Shown here: piece by piece, positions 1 to 11,799 of the stretch
Layout of the letters: every line of letters begins with the position of its first letter
Position numbering within the stretch: the stretch's first letter is position 1
From: Roridomyces roridus
Taxonomy: Eukaryota; Basidiomycota; Agaricomycetes; Agaricales; Mycenaceae
Assembly: GCA_029378245.1 (NCBI GenBank)
Contig: JARKIF010000043.1
Coordinates: 62,001 to 126,000 of the forward strand
Length of the DNA: 64,000 nt
Reading direction: 5' to 3'
Made by a program: the position numbers and the translations under genes
The notes under the pieces: model-generated
The model's database searches: none
Seen by the model: only the letters and a program-made list of their open reading frames with translations
Told to the model about the DNA's origin: nothing

Positions 1-1507
1 TTTTCGTCGCGTGCGTCTTTTGAAGGGGAAGGAGGGGAAGGAGTGGAGGCCTTGACCGCGGCATCGGGAATTTGGATTATAGGCTGCTGAGGCCCGGAAA
101 TAAAGAAACTGAGGATAGTTGCAAACAAGCTCTGCGGCGTCGTTCAGCTCCGAAAGACAAAGAGAGTAGGCGAAAACGCACGATAGAGAACCCCACAGAC
201 GCAGAAAGCAGTCCACCCAGGCAAACGAAGAAGGCGTATTCCCGCTTTGCGCAGTCCATTTCGCCGGGAAAAAAGAGTCAAGATGCCAGGGTGTGGTGGT
301 GGGAGGACGAATTTGAAAGAAAAACGGGCTTGGCATCCTGCGAGTCAGCCTTATTTATTACGCTGCGGCCGTAGTCAGAAGCTGATTGTCATCCGAAGTT
401 CGGTCGGCTAGGCTTTTGGAGATATGAAACTTCAGAAACACGTAGAGGGTTTTATGGAAGGAGTCGGGGTGAGTCGGGATGCCGACTTGCGCGTTTCAAG
501 TACCTCTCCTACAAATTCCCCTCCTCGATTTCTTGGGAAAGTCTGGACCTTGGTTGGTGCCGTCGAGGATTTGCTTGTTACGGACAACGGCGACAATGAT
601 ATGCACAGCTCGGATCGTCAGAAGAACTGTTGGTTGGCAACTCAATTCATCCCATCGCTCCACAGCACCCACTTCGCCATTTCGGAGCTTGTCAGAGACT
701 CGAAGGTGTCCGTAGGTATCGCCTCGGTCCGTCGGCGTACGGATCGAGTGCCGCAACCAAAGTTATGGCTATGCCGTTGTCGAACGCGGGCGGTACCTGG
801 GTAGCATCAGGGTCGGCCTGATTAATGGAGTTCAGCGCTCAGCGCTCAGAATCGGCGGATTTTGCTCGTAGAGGTTCAAACGAAGAGCTCGAGGAATCGA
901 CGAGGATGACACGCCCCACGGTGGCGTGATTTGATGGCCGTCCTGTTTGAATTTGACACTCACCTGCACTTCAACCTGCATCCGACTCTGTGCCATCCAC
1001 CTGGCGAAAGATTTCCTCAAGTTCAAATTGCTTCACTGAGCCACACAACGAGCTGGCTCTCTCCCACAGTCCTACTTGGTACGTATGCTCTCAACCGGTT
1101 CCGTGCAAGAACTTGGAAGCCAAGGAACCAACATGCATTTCAGATCTTCCGCCGGAGAATTAACAACATCTTGGAAGGCTACTACTCTTATTCTCGAGCA
1201 GGTAGAACCAGGATATCAGTGTCATCACTTCAAGGGCCGCCGCCGCGCCGGGCAAATCAGTCCCGTGCAGCGCACAGGCGGGTCCGAATGACCCACTATC
1301 CCGATAATCTCCCACTCTGACGAACCGTTGACCATCGTAATTCTGGAACGAAGACATCCTCACATGGTTCTGAGGGTGTCATATGAGAACGAAAAAATGG
1401 ATAAATGGCACTGTACGTCCGACTCGATCCCTTTGTGCTTCCCACCTCCCCTCATGTAAGATATTTCGTTCTCGTACTGGAATTCGACTAACAGAGAGGT
1501 TATTAGC
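1..1507. other. Left-edge region without a confident gene
   Basis: Several short open frames exist on both strands, but none shows a recognisable domain, a convincing intron pattern or a signal peptide. A 100-codon plus-strand frame at 72-374 is rich in Arg, Lys and Ser and could be the last exon of a gene starting left of the window. The part just before 1508 probably holds the promoter and 5' leader of the following gene. Confidence 0.4.
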
Positions 1508-4500
1508 ATGCGGTGGACGATTCAAGTTGTGTTGGCTGCTCTTCTTCACCTCCACGCGGCGAGTGGACAAGGGACCCTCGGGTTGGCCGATGGCTTCACA
1601 TCCTTCAACAACTCCATATTCTCGGTCCAGCTCGTCAAGGACTCGCAGACGCTTTATTCCCTATCGCCTGCTGGTTCGACGTTCAATTTTGTACCGACTG
1701 ATCAGTGCGTACCAAGTATTCTCGGAGAGACTGCCGTTAACTTGATTCGTAGGATGACTGCCCGCCAGAACAACAGCAACTATCATCTCGGTGATATTAC
1801 CTTCCGCGGTCCGTGATATTCCCATCAAAGCAACCACGCAAATGGACTCAACTCCACATAGCTCGCAAAGTGGGGTCTACGACATGGATCAGCGGCGACT
1901 CGTCCGCTGCGCGTAAAAAACTAACACCGGGAGCGGCCTCCGGAACCACCTTTGCCTCTGCAAATTTGGCACCCACTCTCCCGACGACGTCACTGCTCAA
2001 TATCACGAGGCGCTGGGTGTCCGATAGCAACGGTATCGAGTTGCTCTTCGATGTCACCAATTCGCAGACGACTGCGGTTGAGATTGGGGCGCTGGGGGCT
2101 CCGTTGGAGTTTAACAATGTGAGTTTCCATGGCGTTCCTCGAGAACCTGGAATTGATTTCATTCAAGATTTTCACCGGACGCACTGCGGCCCAAGTCAAC
2201 ACCATCTGCAGTCTGTTTGATCCCTACATCGGGCAGGATGCGGGGTTCGTGCAGGTTACACCGCTGCTCGGGACGTTGCCTCCACTCGTAGTTATCCCAG
2301 CTGCCCAAAGTCCCCTCGAAGGCTGGCGGTTCCTGACTGAAAATACGGACAACACGCCGTTCTACCAGAGCCAAACCTTCGAAGGGTTGTACGAATGGCA
2401 ATTCCACACCCTCGCCTATGCGCAGAACGAATGGGCCAACGTAACGCCTTGGAACGCTCCTACCAGCGCCATCCTCCAACCCGGCCAAACACGCACCTAC
2501 GGGCTTCGCTTCCGCATGTCACCCTCCATCCAAGCAATCGAAAGCACCCTCCAAACCAACTCAAGACCCGTAGCCGTCGCAGTCCCGGGATACGTCCTCC
2601 CCACCGACCAGCAGGGCAAGATTTTCCTCAACTACCCCTCTGCGGTGCAGACTATTACCGTGTCGCCGGCGGGGGCGTTGAGCTGGGTGACGAATACCGA
2701 CGCGGTGACGGCGGGGTGGGTTGGTTATACGATTACGAGCAAAACGTGGGGCCGGGCGAGGTTGAGCGTGACTTATGCGGATGGGACGTTGCAGACGTTG
2801 CATTATTATGTGACCGACGGGGCGACCAAGGCCATTTCGAATTTGGGTAATTTCTTGGTAAGTATTTCTTCGTCTCTTCGGGAATTATTCTAATATTCGT
2901 AGACGAACGAACAATGGTTTACTTCGACGACGGATCCCTTCAAGAGGGCGCCGTCTGTTATCAGTTATGATCGGTCGGTGAACGCTACTGTGTTGAACGA
3001 TCCTCGGGCGTGGATTGGTGGGTTGAGCGATGAAGCTGGTGCGGGTTCGTGGCTCGCTGCGACGATGAAGCAGTATGTGCAGCCGTCTGCCGCCGAGGTC
3101 ACCAAACTCGAACAGTTCATCAACCAAACTCTCTATGGTTCGGTGCAGAATTTGAACTGTGCGTCATTTTTTCTTCTGTTCAATCTCAGCTAACTTCAGT
3201 GCGTAGACACGGTCAAGCACTCCGTCTTCTTTTACCAACCGGCCCTCGAACCGAGCTACAACTACCCCTCAAGCGTCTTCTGGGGCAACTGGTGGTCTTG
3301 GAACCAAGCCTCCGCCTTCGACCCCACACGCGGTTACGATTACGTGCACGTCGCCGCCGCCTACTGGGCTCTCTACCGCGTCGCGCGCAACTACCCCGCT
3401 TTGGTGACGACTCACACTTGGCAGTGGTACATCAACCAAGCGGTCAACACCGTCAAGGCGTTGATGAGTCCCAGTATTGGGTACAACACCGACGGGCTCA
3501 TGGGCGAGACGGTGTTCCGGTTCTTGTTGGATGATTTGACCCGCGAAGGGTTGACTACGAATGCTACTTTTGTGCAGGCGCAGATGAAGACGAGGTGGAC
3601 AGGGTGGTCGAAGCAGAGGTATCCGTTTGGTTCAGAGATGGCTTGGGATTCGTATGTGTCTTTTCGTTCCTTTTAGTTTCATTCGCTTATTTGGGATTCT
3701 AGCACCGGCCAAGAGGGTGTTTATCTGTGGAGCAAGTTCTTCAACGACACCACGACCGCAGCCAACGCCCTCAACTCTATCATCGCCTACCAGCCTCTTA
3801 TCCCTCACTGGGGCTACAACGGGAATGCCAGGCGATACTGGGACAACATATATGGTGGCAAACTGCAACGCTACGAGCGCCAGATTCATCATTATGGAAG
3901 CGGTCTGAACGCTCTCCCTCTGATCTCCGAATTCGAAACCTCGCCGACGAATAACTTTTTGCTGAGGGTGGGCTACGCCGGTTCGACTGGTCCGCTTTCC
4001 AACATCGACCAAGGCGGCTTCGCTTCCGCGTCCTTCCACTCTTTCGCAGACACCCTCGCATGGGACGCCTACTCTGGTGACTACGGCCCGAATTTCTCCG
4101 GCATGTCCATGGGCATGGGCACCACCATCATCAACCACCCCGATTTCGGCTGGCAAGCATTCGGTGGAATTGTTACATCCAAATCCCCGTCCGTTGCCGT
4201 GCAAGTTAAAGATCCCGTCCGGAGGCGCGTGTTCATAGCACCCATCGCAGCCCTCCTCAGTCTTGACGCGGGAGCCTTCTCGACGGTCACTTTCACGCCC
4301 GGCACGAACACTGTTGTCGTTACGATTACGCCGGTGCCGGATGGCTCAGTGAATGCCGCGAGCGCGCCGAATGCTCGGCTCGTGGTTTCTCAGACGGTGG
4401 CGGCTGGAGGTGTTGGGGTGTTGAAGCCCACGACGACCAACACGGTTGATGCTGGGGCGTTTGTGGTGCCGTTTGTGAATGGGGTAGCTACGATCACGTT

Positions 4501-4510
4501 GACGGCGTGA
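1508..4510 (+). CDS. Secreted DUF5695-like protein (six-hairpin glycosidase-like)
   Basis: The ATG at 1508 opens with a signal peptide (MRWTIQVVLAALLHLHAASG), so the product should be secreted. Reading through five introns (1809-1861, 2119-2167, 2858-2902, 3159-3206, 3652-3702) gives one continuous protein of roughly 900 residues ending at the TGA at 4508-4510. The first intron has an unusual donor (GTCCGT). The N-terminal third is beta-rich. The middle, with blocks such as LNDPRAWIGGLSDEAGAGSW and GYDYVHVAAAYWALYRVAR, looks like an alpha/alpha-barrel, and a beta domain closes the protein. I recognise this arrangement as the DUF5695 family of fungi and bacteria, which resembles six-hairpin glycosidases. 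Substrate unknown. The main alternative, a GtaA-type glutaminase, fits the blocks less well. No inactivating lesion is seen. Confidence 0.75.
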
Positions 4511-4913
4511 AAGGAATTGAATTTGTAACAATTATGTAGTACGTTTTTCTACGATAACTACGCCAAGTTTCTGTCAAAGACGTGCGTTTTGGATAGGTCA
4601 GATCCACTCTGCTATAAGTACAAGACAAAGGTTTTCTTGGCACAGACGAATTTCGTCTTGGACAGAAAACACCAAAGACGACGCATCTGGAAATCGTTTA
4701 AACAAAGGATGGATTACAATTTTGAGGGGGAAATGAAAGCTCAGTGAACAAATAGCCGTCCTCGTCCTGCTCGACGGGCTCGGTTTCGGGAACCGTGGGC
4801 TTCGCGGACACCGTCCGACCCAACTTCTTCTCCCCGTGATCCCTCCAATACGTTCCAAGTTCTTTGTACAGCGCCTCCCAGCGCGCCTCGTTCTAGTTCT
4901 TGACGGCTGCAAG
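4511..4913. other. Intergenic region, convergent 3' ends
   Basis: This stretch lies between the stop of the secreted protein (plus) and the end of the pseudokinase gene (minus). It should contain the two 3' untranslated regions. No domain, repeat or RNA gene is visible. Confidence 0.5.
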
Positions 4914-5959
4914 CTAATCACTTTCGCCCCGTGGTGTCTGGGCGCTCAGAGACGACGAGCTCCGAGTCGCCGGTCTTCCGGAACTGGGTGAAGACTTTGG
5001 TCGAGCTTTGAGATGCTTCGGCAAGCCTGGGAAAAATGAGCCGGCAGAATATAGACTTGCATAGCACTGACCGGGCGCGACTGGCGGAGGACCATAGTGA
5101 ATAAAATGAAACGACGCGGCCGTGATTGCGTTTGCGTGCTTGGGCCAGTCATACGTCAATTTACTTACCACTCTGCGGTAAAAGTCAGTCATTATTATGA
5201 GCGTGGCGGCTGCGAAGAACGACGGCGGGAGAAAGCACGCCATGCGAAAGTCGAAAGCGAATAGTTGGCCGTCTGATGCCCTTCTGCGAAACTGTTGTGG
5301 TTCGATCTTGCAGGGGCAGAGGAACAGGCCGTCTGTGGATTCGGAGACGATGTCGACTCGGCGGCTGTCGTTTTTGAATCTGAGTATCTGAGACTACCAT
5401 TGAATAATGAATATGGCAAAAAAGTCGAGGCACTTGCGATGTTGATCTGGGTCTGCAAGTCCTCAACGGAGTTGTAGCGAGCTAGCCGGCCGTCAATCCA
5501 GAAGAACGACAGGGTGTCGATGTAGCCAGCCCCGACGTGCCCGGGTGTGAGATCCGGTCCACGGACAGCAATGAGTCTCTGCACGGCCTGAGCCACGTCT
5601 TTGATATCACGCGCTGTACATTTGCAATCGTCGCCCTCGATGTACTCCATAATGATGTAGCCCATTCCCTGCGACCGGAAGGCATCAAAGACACGAGGGA
5701 TTTGCACCACAGAGGAGCCAGGAGTATAGTCTCGAGCAACTTCTTTGGCGACATAATCTTGCGTTTGGGCTTCATGGATGGTGACATAGAAGCCATACTT
5801 GACCCAGGCAATGGTGTCTCCAGACTCGGCATCGCGCAGAGGAAACGCGGCAGGAGTGTACTTGAGCGCGGCCTGCTTCCAAACCTCGTTGCCTTGTGCT
5901 ACGATGTCCTCTCGACTGGGTAGATTGGAGTTTGGGAGGAAGTCGTAGTTGGTGGACAT
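4914..5959 (-). CDS. Aminoglycoside-phosphotransferase-like pseudokinase
   Basis: The ATG at 5959 starts a kinase-fold protein of the small fungal APH/choline-kinase-like type. The N-lobe has IAWVKYGFYV, and the hinge GMGYIIMEYIEG is typical. After exon 1 (5959-5438) the frame continues only if an intron with a GC donor is removed (GCAAGT at 5437, acceptor TAG ending 5394). Exon 2 (5393-5169) then carries the C-lobe: LFLCPCKIEPQQF stands where family members have a His-x-Asp catalytic loop, followed by LFAFDFRMACFLPPSFF, which keeps the second-metal Asp. The catalytic Asp is replaced, so phosphotransfer is unlikely. A second intron starts with GTAAGT at 5168. The last exon and stop (4946 or 4914) are uncertain. 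It is divergently paired with the MYND gene, 67 bases apart. Confidence 0.6.
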
Positions 5960-6026
5960 GGTGGTTTGAAATCAAGCTGGAAACAGCTACCGTGATCCCA
6001 TCATTTGCATCTTGCCTCTTGCAACC

Positions 6027-7054
6027 ATGTCGACGAGTCTCTGTCGACACTGCGGCCAAAAACAGGGCACGCTCCAATGCACAGGATGCAGAAAAGTCGG
6101 ATACTGTTCCAACGATTGGTGAATCTCTCCGCCTGCTCGAAATTCCAGTCCCTGATTCATAACCCGCAGTCAACTCGTTTCGTGGAAGCAAGGACATAAA
6201 GAGCTTTGCCGCGGAAAAGAAACCAATAAACCTCTTACGCCTATTGCACCGCTCGACACCCCCCTTTTCTCGGATGACCCTCGCGGAAGAACGACTGGTT
6301 CGGCAACGCAATCCTTGGGGACTCGCTTCGGCGTGTGTTATGACGCTCGATAAAGAGTTGGTTTCTTTCCTTTTCAAACTCTGTCTCAAGCTGAAAAATA
6401 CAGGTATCTCGAATCCGGCGATCCAGAGATATATTTCGCCATCCCGGACGCTCCCATCGTGGAGCTCATTCCCGAGGGTGAGCTCCACATCTCGGACCAA
6501 TGTGCTCCACTCGACTTTCCCCACTCGACGTTGAATGAAATACTTTGTATGTTTATTTCCCATCCATGTTCGAATCTAACCAACCTCACAGGCGAATTCA
6601 CACTCCTCAACCCAATCGGACCCATCCGGTACAGGATAATCGTCCCCACTCCGCCGGATTTCTTAGCAGCAAACGAGCGATCATGCGACCTCGGCCCTCC
6701 GTACCGCGCTTCTGAAGAACTCTGCAATCGCACTGCAACGGGGTTGCAACAATCTTTTGCGAGGCAGATATTCGCGCATCCGGGCATGTGGGCGTGTGGT
6801 AACCTCGCATGTCCTGACTATAAAAATGGGACGGCGAGGCAGAAGTTTGGGCCAAGGAAGGCGCTTGTTGGGTCGTGAGTGTATTTCTCATTTTTTTTGG
6901 GTGCCTGCTGATGAAGTTCATTCCAAGGAAACTCGTGCATCGTACTCGCAAGCCGGCTCTGGAGGATATTTGGGCGCCGTGCTGTGATTCTCAAAAATGC
7001 GTGGATACGGTCCGGGATATGTTGATGAACGCGATGATGAAGACCAAGCGTTGA
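6027..7054 (+). CDS. MYND zinc-finger protein
   Basis: The ATG at 6027 leads straight into a MYND finger: CRHCG, then CTGCRKVGYCS, and after a short intron CQLVSWKQGHKELC. This supplies the full set of Cys/His ligands for two zinc ions in the expected spacing. MYND fingers usually bind proline-rich partner proteins. Downstream exons encode YLESGDPEIYFAIPDAP, then IPEGELHISDQCAPLDFP, and, after an intron at about 6547-6591, a ~95-residue stretch beginning GEFTLLNP. The last exon encodes KLVHRTRKPALEDIW and a CCDSQKC motif, with the stop at 7052-7054. The splice joining the finger exon to the YLES exon (about 6350-6410) could not be fixed. Such genes are multicopy in mushrooms and their role is usually unknown. 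Confidence 0.65.
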
Positions 7055-7094
7055 ATTGGGACGATGAACTAGAATGATTCTTGTGCTCTTTGTA

Positions 7095-8268
7095 TTATTC
7101 CCGAACTGGGAGGCGCCGAAAAAACAGCGGCAGTCCCTTCCCGCCCAGACTAGTTATCGGCACGAGAATACCTGCGTAAAGTGGACGAACGGGGTCGTTC
7201 CCCGACGGCGAGAAGGTGAAGTTGGCAACGAGCTCGGAGAGGATGACTTGTGTCTCCCAAATGCTGGCGCACTTTCAACATGCTGCATCGAACCAGAAAT
7301 TGAACATACCCGAAGCGCCAGCCAAGCATGTATTAAATGGGCATTTGGATATTGTTCTGAGATAAAACACTCACACAGACGCGGTACCCTCCCGCAAAGG
7401 TCATCCTGCGACTTTAAATTGCTGTGGAGAAATAAAACGAAACTTACAAGTGAGCATAAGGACCCAACGCCTGTCCTTTACAGGGATCACCATCTATCCA
7501 CCGAGACGGCTTGAATTCATGGGCATCATCTCCCCAGAGCGACTCCAATATAAACTCGATCAAAATTCAACTCGGAATACAATAAGGCATTCAACTTGCC
7601 TTCGATACGAAGCAATAGCAACAGCAACGAACTGGCCTTTTCGAACCGGCAGCTGATTGATACGTTCTCCAGACGCGGTGATGATCTCCTCCGCCAGTGA
7701 AATAACCATAACCTTCTCGGCGACGCGTTCGAGGTACTGCGGCTGGATATAGACACAATGTTTCTTTGATCAGGGCGTTGAGCAAGGGCATCGAGTCGTA
7801 GTCCATTTGACGGTTGTTGCGATGATTGAATTCGAATATTTCGGCGCGCAGGTTTTCTTGGTATGGAGGATCTTTTGCAAGTTCGTGGAGGCACCAGGCG
7901 AGTGCGTCTGCCTGGAAGTTCATGTCAGATATCCATGGAGGAGAAAGGCACAATGTATACACTGGTATCCTGCCCGCCCAAAAGAATGACGCGAATCTGC
8001 TCTGCGAGTTCAGTAGCCGAGATTTTCGTCTTGCGCTGTTCGTAAAGACTCTTGACTGGTTCAATGAGCTCACAGCCTGGATAACGGGAATTTTACTCAA
8101 CTCAGAATACCGAGTATGTCGTTGTCTTGTTCCTCCCATCTTGTCCTTGACGGAGCGAAACCGTTGCAAAGCGCGGAATGCGGTTGTAGGCAGACGGACG
8201 GCTTGCCGGAGGATGAAGGTCGGGATCCACGGGAGGAGAGCATCAGCCATGCCGTTCGACGATGACAA
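7095..8268 (-). pseudogene. Cytochrome P450 remnant (C-terminal two thirds)
   Basis: Minus-strand pieces follow P450 order. The I-helix side reads MNFQADALAWCLHELAKDP, then SMPLLNALIKETLCLYPA (K helix), RKGQFVAVAIASYRR, GDDAHEFKPSRW (PERF region), LTFAGGYRVC (heme loop), LGWRF, and a C-terminal VANFTFSPSGND. Two lesions stand out. The invariant Glu-x-x-Arg of the K helix is ETLC, so the Arg is lost, and the frame changes after the K helix and again before the PERF region in ways that simple introns do not fully explain. The N-terminal anchor and substrate-recognition part should lie at 8300-9000 but is not recognisable. The heme Cys survives. I read this as a decayed microsomal monooxygenase; a gene with unusual splicing is less likely. 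Confidence 0.6.
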
Positions 8269-9362
8269 GTGGACGTCGGCGCGCCTTCCGTTTATTGTTC
8301 ACGGATCGTTTACCGGCGTTGGGCGAGAGTTCGGAGGCTTCCATTTGGCTTGAGAAGCGGGCTGTGGGGTTGGTGGACCGTGGAAGTTGGAAAGAAGATG
8401 CGGCCGCGGAGTGATTGATTGATGATTCCTTCAGATGGAAATCTTTTAAATTCTGCCCACCTGCGCAGCACAGATGCCGACGGTGTAAGTACACGGACGC
8501 GCATGTATCACATCGTTGACGATTGGGCCAAGTTTAAGGGGCAGCTGGCAGCAGTCCACCAACTTTGTTTCCTCAACTCGTCGTAGTTACCGAATCAAAG
8601 AGGGCTCACGGCTCCGTTCCGACCTTCCTTTTCGGACTTGCGATTCTTGATCGATCCTTGATCCGACGCAGGCGCCCAACGGAACTGCTTGCGGCGTGGG
8701 AGCCGAGAAGAAGATCGGATGTCGATAACATCTTTTCCTTGAACAACCATATTGCTTTTCATGTTGGGCTGTTTGAACGCGTCTGGGTCGGAGCTGAGCC
8801 AGGGGAATGCACCTGACGTCCTGAAGTGCGCAAACGGCGCCTTCCATGATATGCACCGTCGGGCATGATTCGGGGTATGTGGTTTTCGGCCAGGCGACTT
8901 GGTATTGACCACAGAGTAACCAGAAGCGTCAGGTTCAGAATGCGCAAATGAGACGGCCGAGTCGTCCCGATGTACCGCGAAGGAAGGATACCAGAGTCGA
9001 GGATAGTCGAGCTCCATCGTCGGCGAGCAGGGTAGAGTATGAGCCTGTGGGCAGCGGCGACAACGAGTCCTTGGTACTCTGAATTCTTGAATAGTCAGGG
9101 TTTACAACCTTACAGCATCATGATCAATCAAACGCGTCAAACCAACGCCAAACGATCGCCTCTCTCTCCTTCCACCATCATCTCATCCACGCGACTTCTT
9201 CCCATCCTGCGCTCGACCACTGCCTCCAGTACGTGCTTCTCTCTCCCCGCCCTGTTCCCGACAGCTTGACATCTCGCCCAGTCTCCCCGCTCTTGACGTT
9301 CCACATTCCTCGCCCGACCTGCACCGCCGAGTACGCGTTTCTCCCTACACCTCCTCACCAGC
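8269..9362. other. Region with no supported gene
   Basis: It may include unrecognisable upstream debris of the P450 (minus-strand frames between about 8590 and 9017), and then the 5' side of the next gene. From about 9170 to 9370 the plus strand is pyrimidine-rich (many CTC and CCC runs), as often seen upstream of basidiomycete genes. Confidence 0.4.
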
Positions 9363-9386
9363 TTGACACCTCGCCCAGGCCTCACG

Positions 9387-10700
9387 ATGCAAAGCGCCAT
9401 GATCAAAGGCACCTCACACTACGTCCATAGCCCCCACTTCAAGCTCTCCCTCACCCCGGTACCGCCGGAAGACCTTGAGACGGCGGGTCATCCCTCAGAC
9501 TTCACACGGGCGTGGTATATACGCCAGGGTGTGCATCCCTGGCCGTCCTGTCATGGCGCGGTTTCAGCTAACGCACTGCGACCCCAGGGCGTGAGTTGGC
9601 GGCCTCGAGGCTCACCGCCAGCATTAAGAGGGCGGGATGGGAGCCAGCATTGGAAACTGTAAGTCTTCCCGTCGTTGCCTCGGCTCGATCAACCTCACGC
9701 GTCATTCTAAAGACTATGTCGCAAGTTATCCTGACGGAAAAGATGATGACGGCTGTCTGGCGGCGAGCCACGCTCAACGGACATCCCGCCGCTGTCGCCA
9801 ACGCCAAGGACAACCTCAATTCTTTCTATTGCTATGTGGGCGCCTTGTCGTCGTCCGGCCTCGACCCGCGCCTTCGGATTCTGGATCAGTTATTCGATTC
9901 TCTCATCAAGGTTGCCCTCGCCGCTCGGAAGGCCTACTTGTCAGTTTGACTGTTGCCCGTTCCTGCGGTGAACTGATCTGTCATCCAGCGGAGCGAAGTA
10001 TCGGGTCAGAGAACCCAAACTCGACGACCAGAATCCCGGTTCGTACTCTGTTTACTCCTCAGGCCCGCCCAGTCTCACCTTTGGTCATAGTTTGCATTTC
10101 TATGCGCCACCTTGCCAAGGTTCAGCGCCTCTCAGACACTCAAGGAACCGGGGTGGGTACACGCGAGGGGAGCGAAGAGGAGGAGTCGGAGGAGAGCGGG
10201 TCAGCGCAAAAGAGCTCGCTTGAGGTGCGTGGACACTCAGGCTGTCTCGTACTCTTTGATTGCTGACCCTGTTTGCTTGAAGGCTCTGGCCTTTGTCGCC
10301 GCGATCTCTTTAAAGCTAGAGTTGCAAATGAATGGTGCGTTAGGTTCCGCCCAATCTTCACGCGATCGAGCACTTATTTGCGTGCAGGGGCTGGGCCTTC
10401 CTCCCTTCCTCCTGTGTGTTGCCTGATATCGCTACCGATTTCTACTGCTCACTTGCTTCCGCAGACGCCTTACCCGACGACTCCTCGCTATATGGTCCAT
10501 GCTAATCGTTTCTCAAAGACGGAACCACAAGGCACCTCACCCGCGTCTTCTTCTGCCGAAACGCCGTGGAGCCAGAAGAGCTGGAACTCTGGTTCGTCTT
10601 GTATCACGATCCGCTCGACTTGTGCTCACTTTTGGCCAGATCATGTCTCACCGCTGCGTCTGCCAGTGAGGGATGACGACGAGGATGTGTTTATGTAGGC
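9387..10700 (+). CDS. RNase III-fold family protein, copy A
   Basis: The ATG at 9387 begins MQSAMIKGTSHYVHSPHF, resembling the start of copy B (MQHSITERML...). The diagnostic segment lies at about 9700-9950: VILTEKMMTAVW, a spacer, then NSFYCYVGALSSSGL and LFDSLIKVALAARKAY. The same order (ILSEKV..., ...YLGAL..., LFEPIIEVGLAAW) recurs in five other loci of this window and fits the last helices of a ribonuclease III domain. At the position of the catalytic Asp-x-x-Glu this copy has Asn and Tyr, so hydrolysis is not expected. After the domain there are short introns and Ser/Arg-rich exons (10010-10700). Exon borders are approximate, and whether the gene is intact is not known. Confidence 0.45.
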
Positions 10701-11149
10701 GGTATGTGTGGAACTAGCTCTTTGGGACGCGACTGATTTGTCTTTAGGGTGGACTGGTGCGGTGGCGAAGCGTCGAGAGTAGAAGCCTCGCGTGGCATTT
10801 TCTTGGATGGCAAATTTGTAGCATGAATTGTATATGGATTTGTATTGCTTCTGGATGTATGGATTATTACTCTTTCATTTTCTCCATATCTTGTGGCGTC
10901 CAAATCGTCGGTGAAGAAATGCAAAAATCGGAGTGGTGGCAACAACGGACAACAAACCTTCTTGCTTGCCAGTGCTATGCCCGGATATTCGACTTTTTCT
11001 TCAGCCCGAGGCAGGGGTTGGCGCGTTTGAGAGCCGACTTGGAGGAACGACACGGCCATGACCTTCAAGACCTTGTCCCAGTCGAGGAAAAATTGGACGA
11101 TCACGAAATGAAAAGACAGCTTCGCTCCAAGATCATCGGCTCTACCTTG
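10701..11149 (+). CDS. Exon of unrecognised gene, cut by MITE
   Basis: An open plus-strand frame at 10757-11149 ends EMKRQLRSKIIGSTL exactly at the 8-bp duplication of the MITE. Reading resumes in frame on the other side (LEFNYWGQSRMVGMPHSEF, 11800 onward). It may be the 3' part of copy A or a separate gene. No domain recognised. Confidence 0.3.
11142..11149 (+). repeat. Target-site duplication, left (CTACCTTG)
   Basis: Eight bases, CTACCTTG, are repeated exactly at 11792-11799 and bracket the MITE. An 8-bp duplication is the hallmark of hAT-type transposition. Confidence 0.85.
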
Positions 11150-11791
11150 TAGGGATGAACACCGCCCGTCTACGGGTGACGGCCGTCAATCTTACGGCTT
11201 GAGACGGTTACGGGCCGTCAAAAATACGGCCGTCTTTTTCACATTTCAATGGGTCCGACGGGACGGGACGGCAAAATTGACGGGTACGGGCCGTCAAAAG
11301 ACAGGTCCCGTACGAATCTCATCAAAGTGCTCACATTTGAACTGTGAAAACCATCTTGCATTGTTGTAGTGCTCTCTATAGATGTTGCCTATGTCAGTAC
11401 ATCTTATTCTGGTGAGCCAATCAAGAGTTCACCACTGTTGACCAACTGTTGACGATGGTTTGATGTAGATTTGGGGTCAGATGTCCCATCAATCAGCTGA
11501 TAAGAGGCTGATACTGCCCTCGGATCCAAAGCACATTGTCAACGCCTGCGTGCGCAGGTCTTCCGACCACCGGCTCAACAGATTCCGGTCAAAAATACCT
11601 CTGATCCGACCATCACGGATGCCAACCCGTAGACGGCCCGTCAATCTGTGAGATTGACGGGACGGACGGCAGTGTTGCCGTCCCGTACCCGTCCCGTATA
11701 TTTTTTCGGGGAAGGGCCTGACGGGTACGGGTACGTACCCGTGTACGGACGGCCGTCAAACGGGTTGACACGGGTACGGTGTGCATCCCTA
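11150..11791 (+). mobile_element. Non-autonomous hAT element (MITE), 642 bp
   Basis: The element starts TAGGGATGAACACCG and ends CGGTGTGCATCCCTA, inverted repeats with 14 of 15 matches. It is bracketed by the perfect 8-bp duplication CTACCTTG. The outer parts are built from many permutations of GACGGCCGTCA and ACGGGTACGGG, giving GC-rich subterminal repeats that could be transposase binding sites; the middle (about 11340-11560) is plain sequence. No coding capacity. Terminal TA-GGG and 8-bp duplication point to the hAT superfamily. Confidence 0.85.
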
Positions 11792-11799
11792 CTACCTTG
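11792..11799 (+). repeat. Target-site duplication, right (CTACCTTG)
   Basis: Exact copy of 11142-11149. The downstream reading frame LEFNYWGQSRMVGMPHSEF continues the frame broken at 11149. Confidence 0.85.

Noticed and set aside
1508..4510. GtaA-type glutaminase as the identity of the secreted protein
   Set aside because: The size and secretion fit, but the recognisable blocks (GGLSDEAGAGSW, GYDYVHVAAAYWAL) are those I associate with DUF5695.
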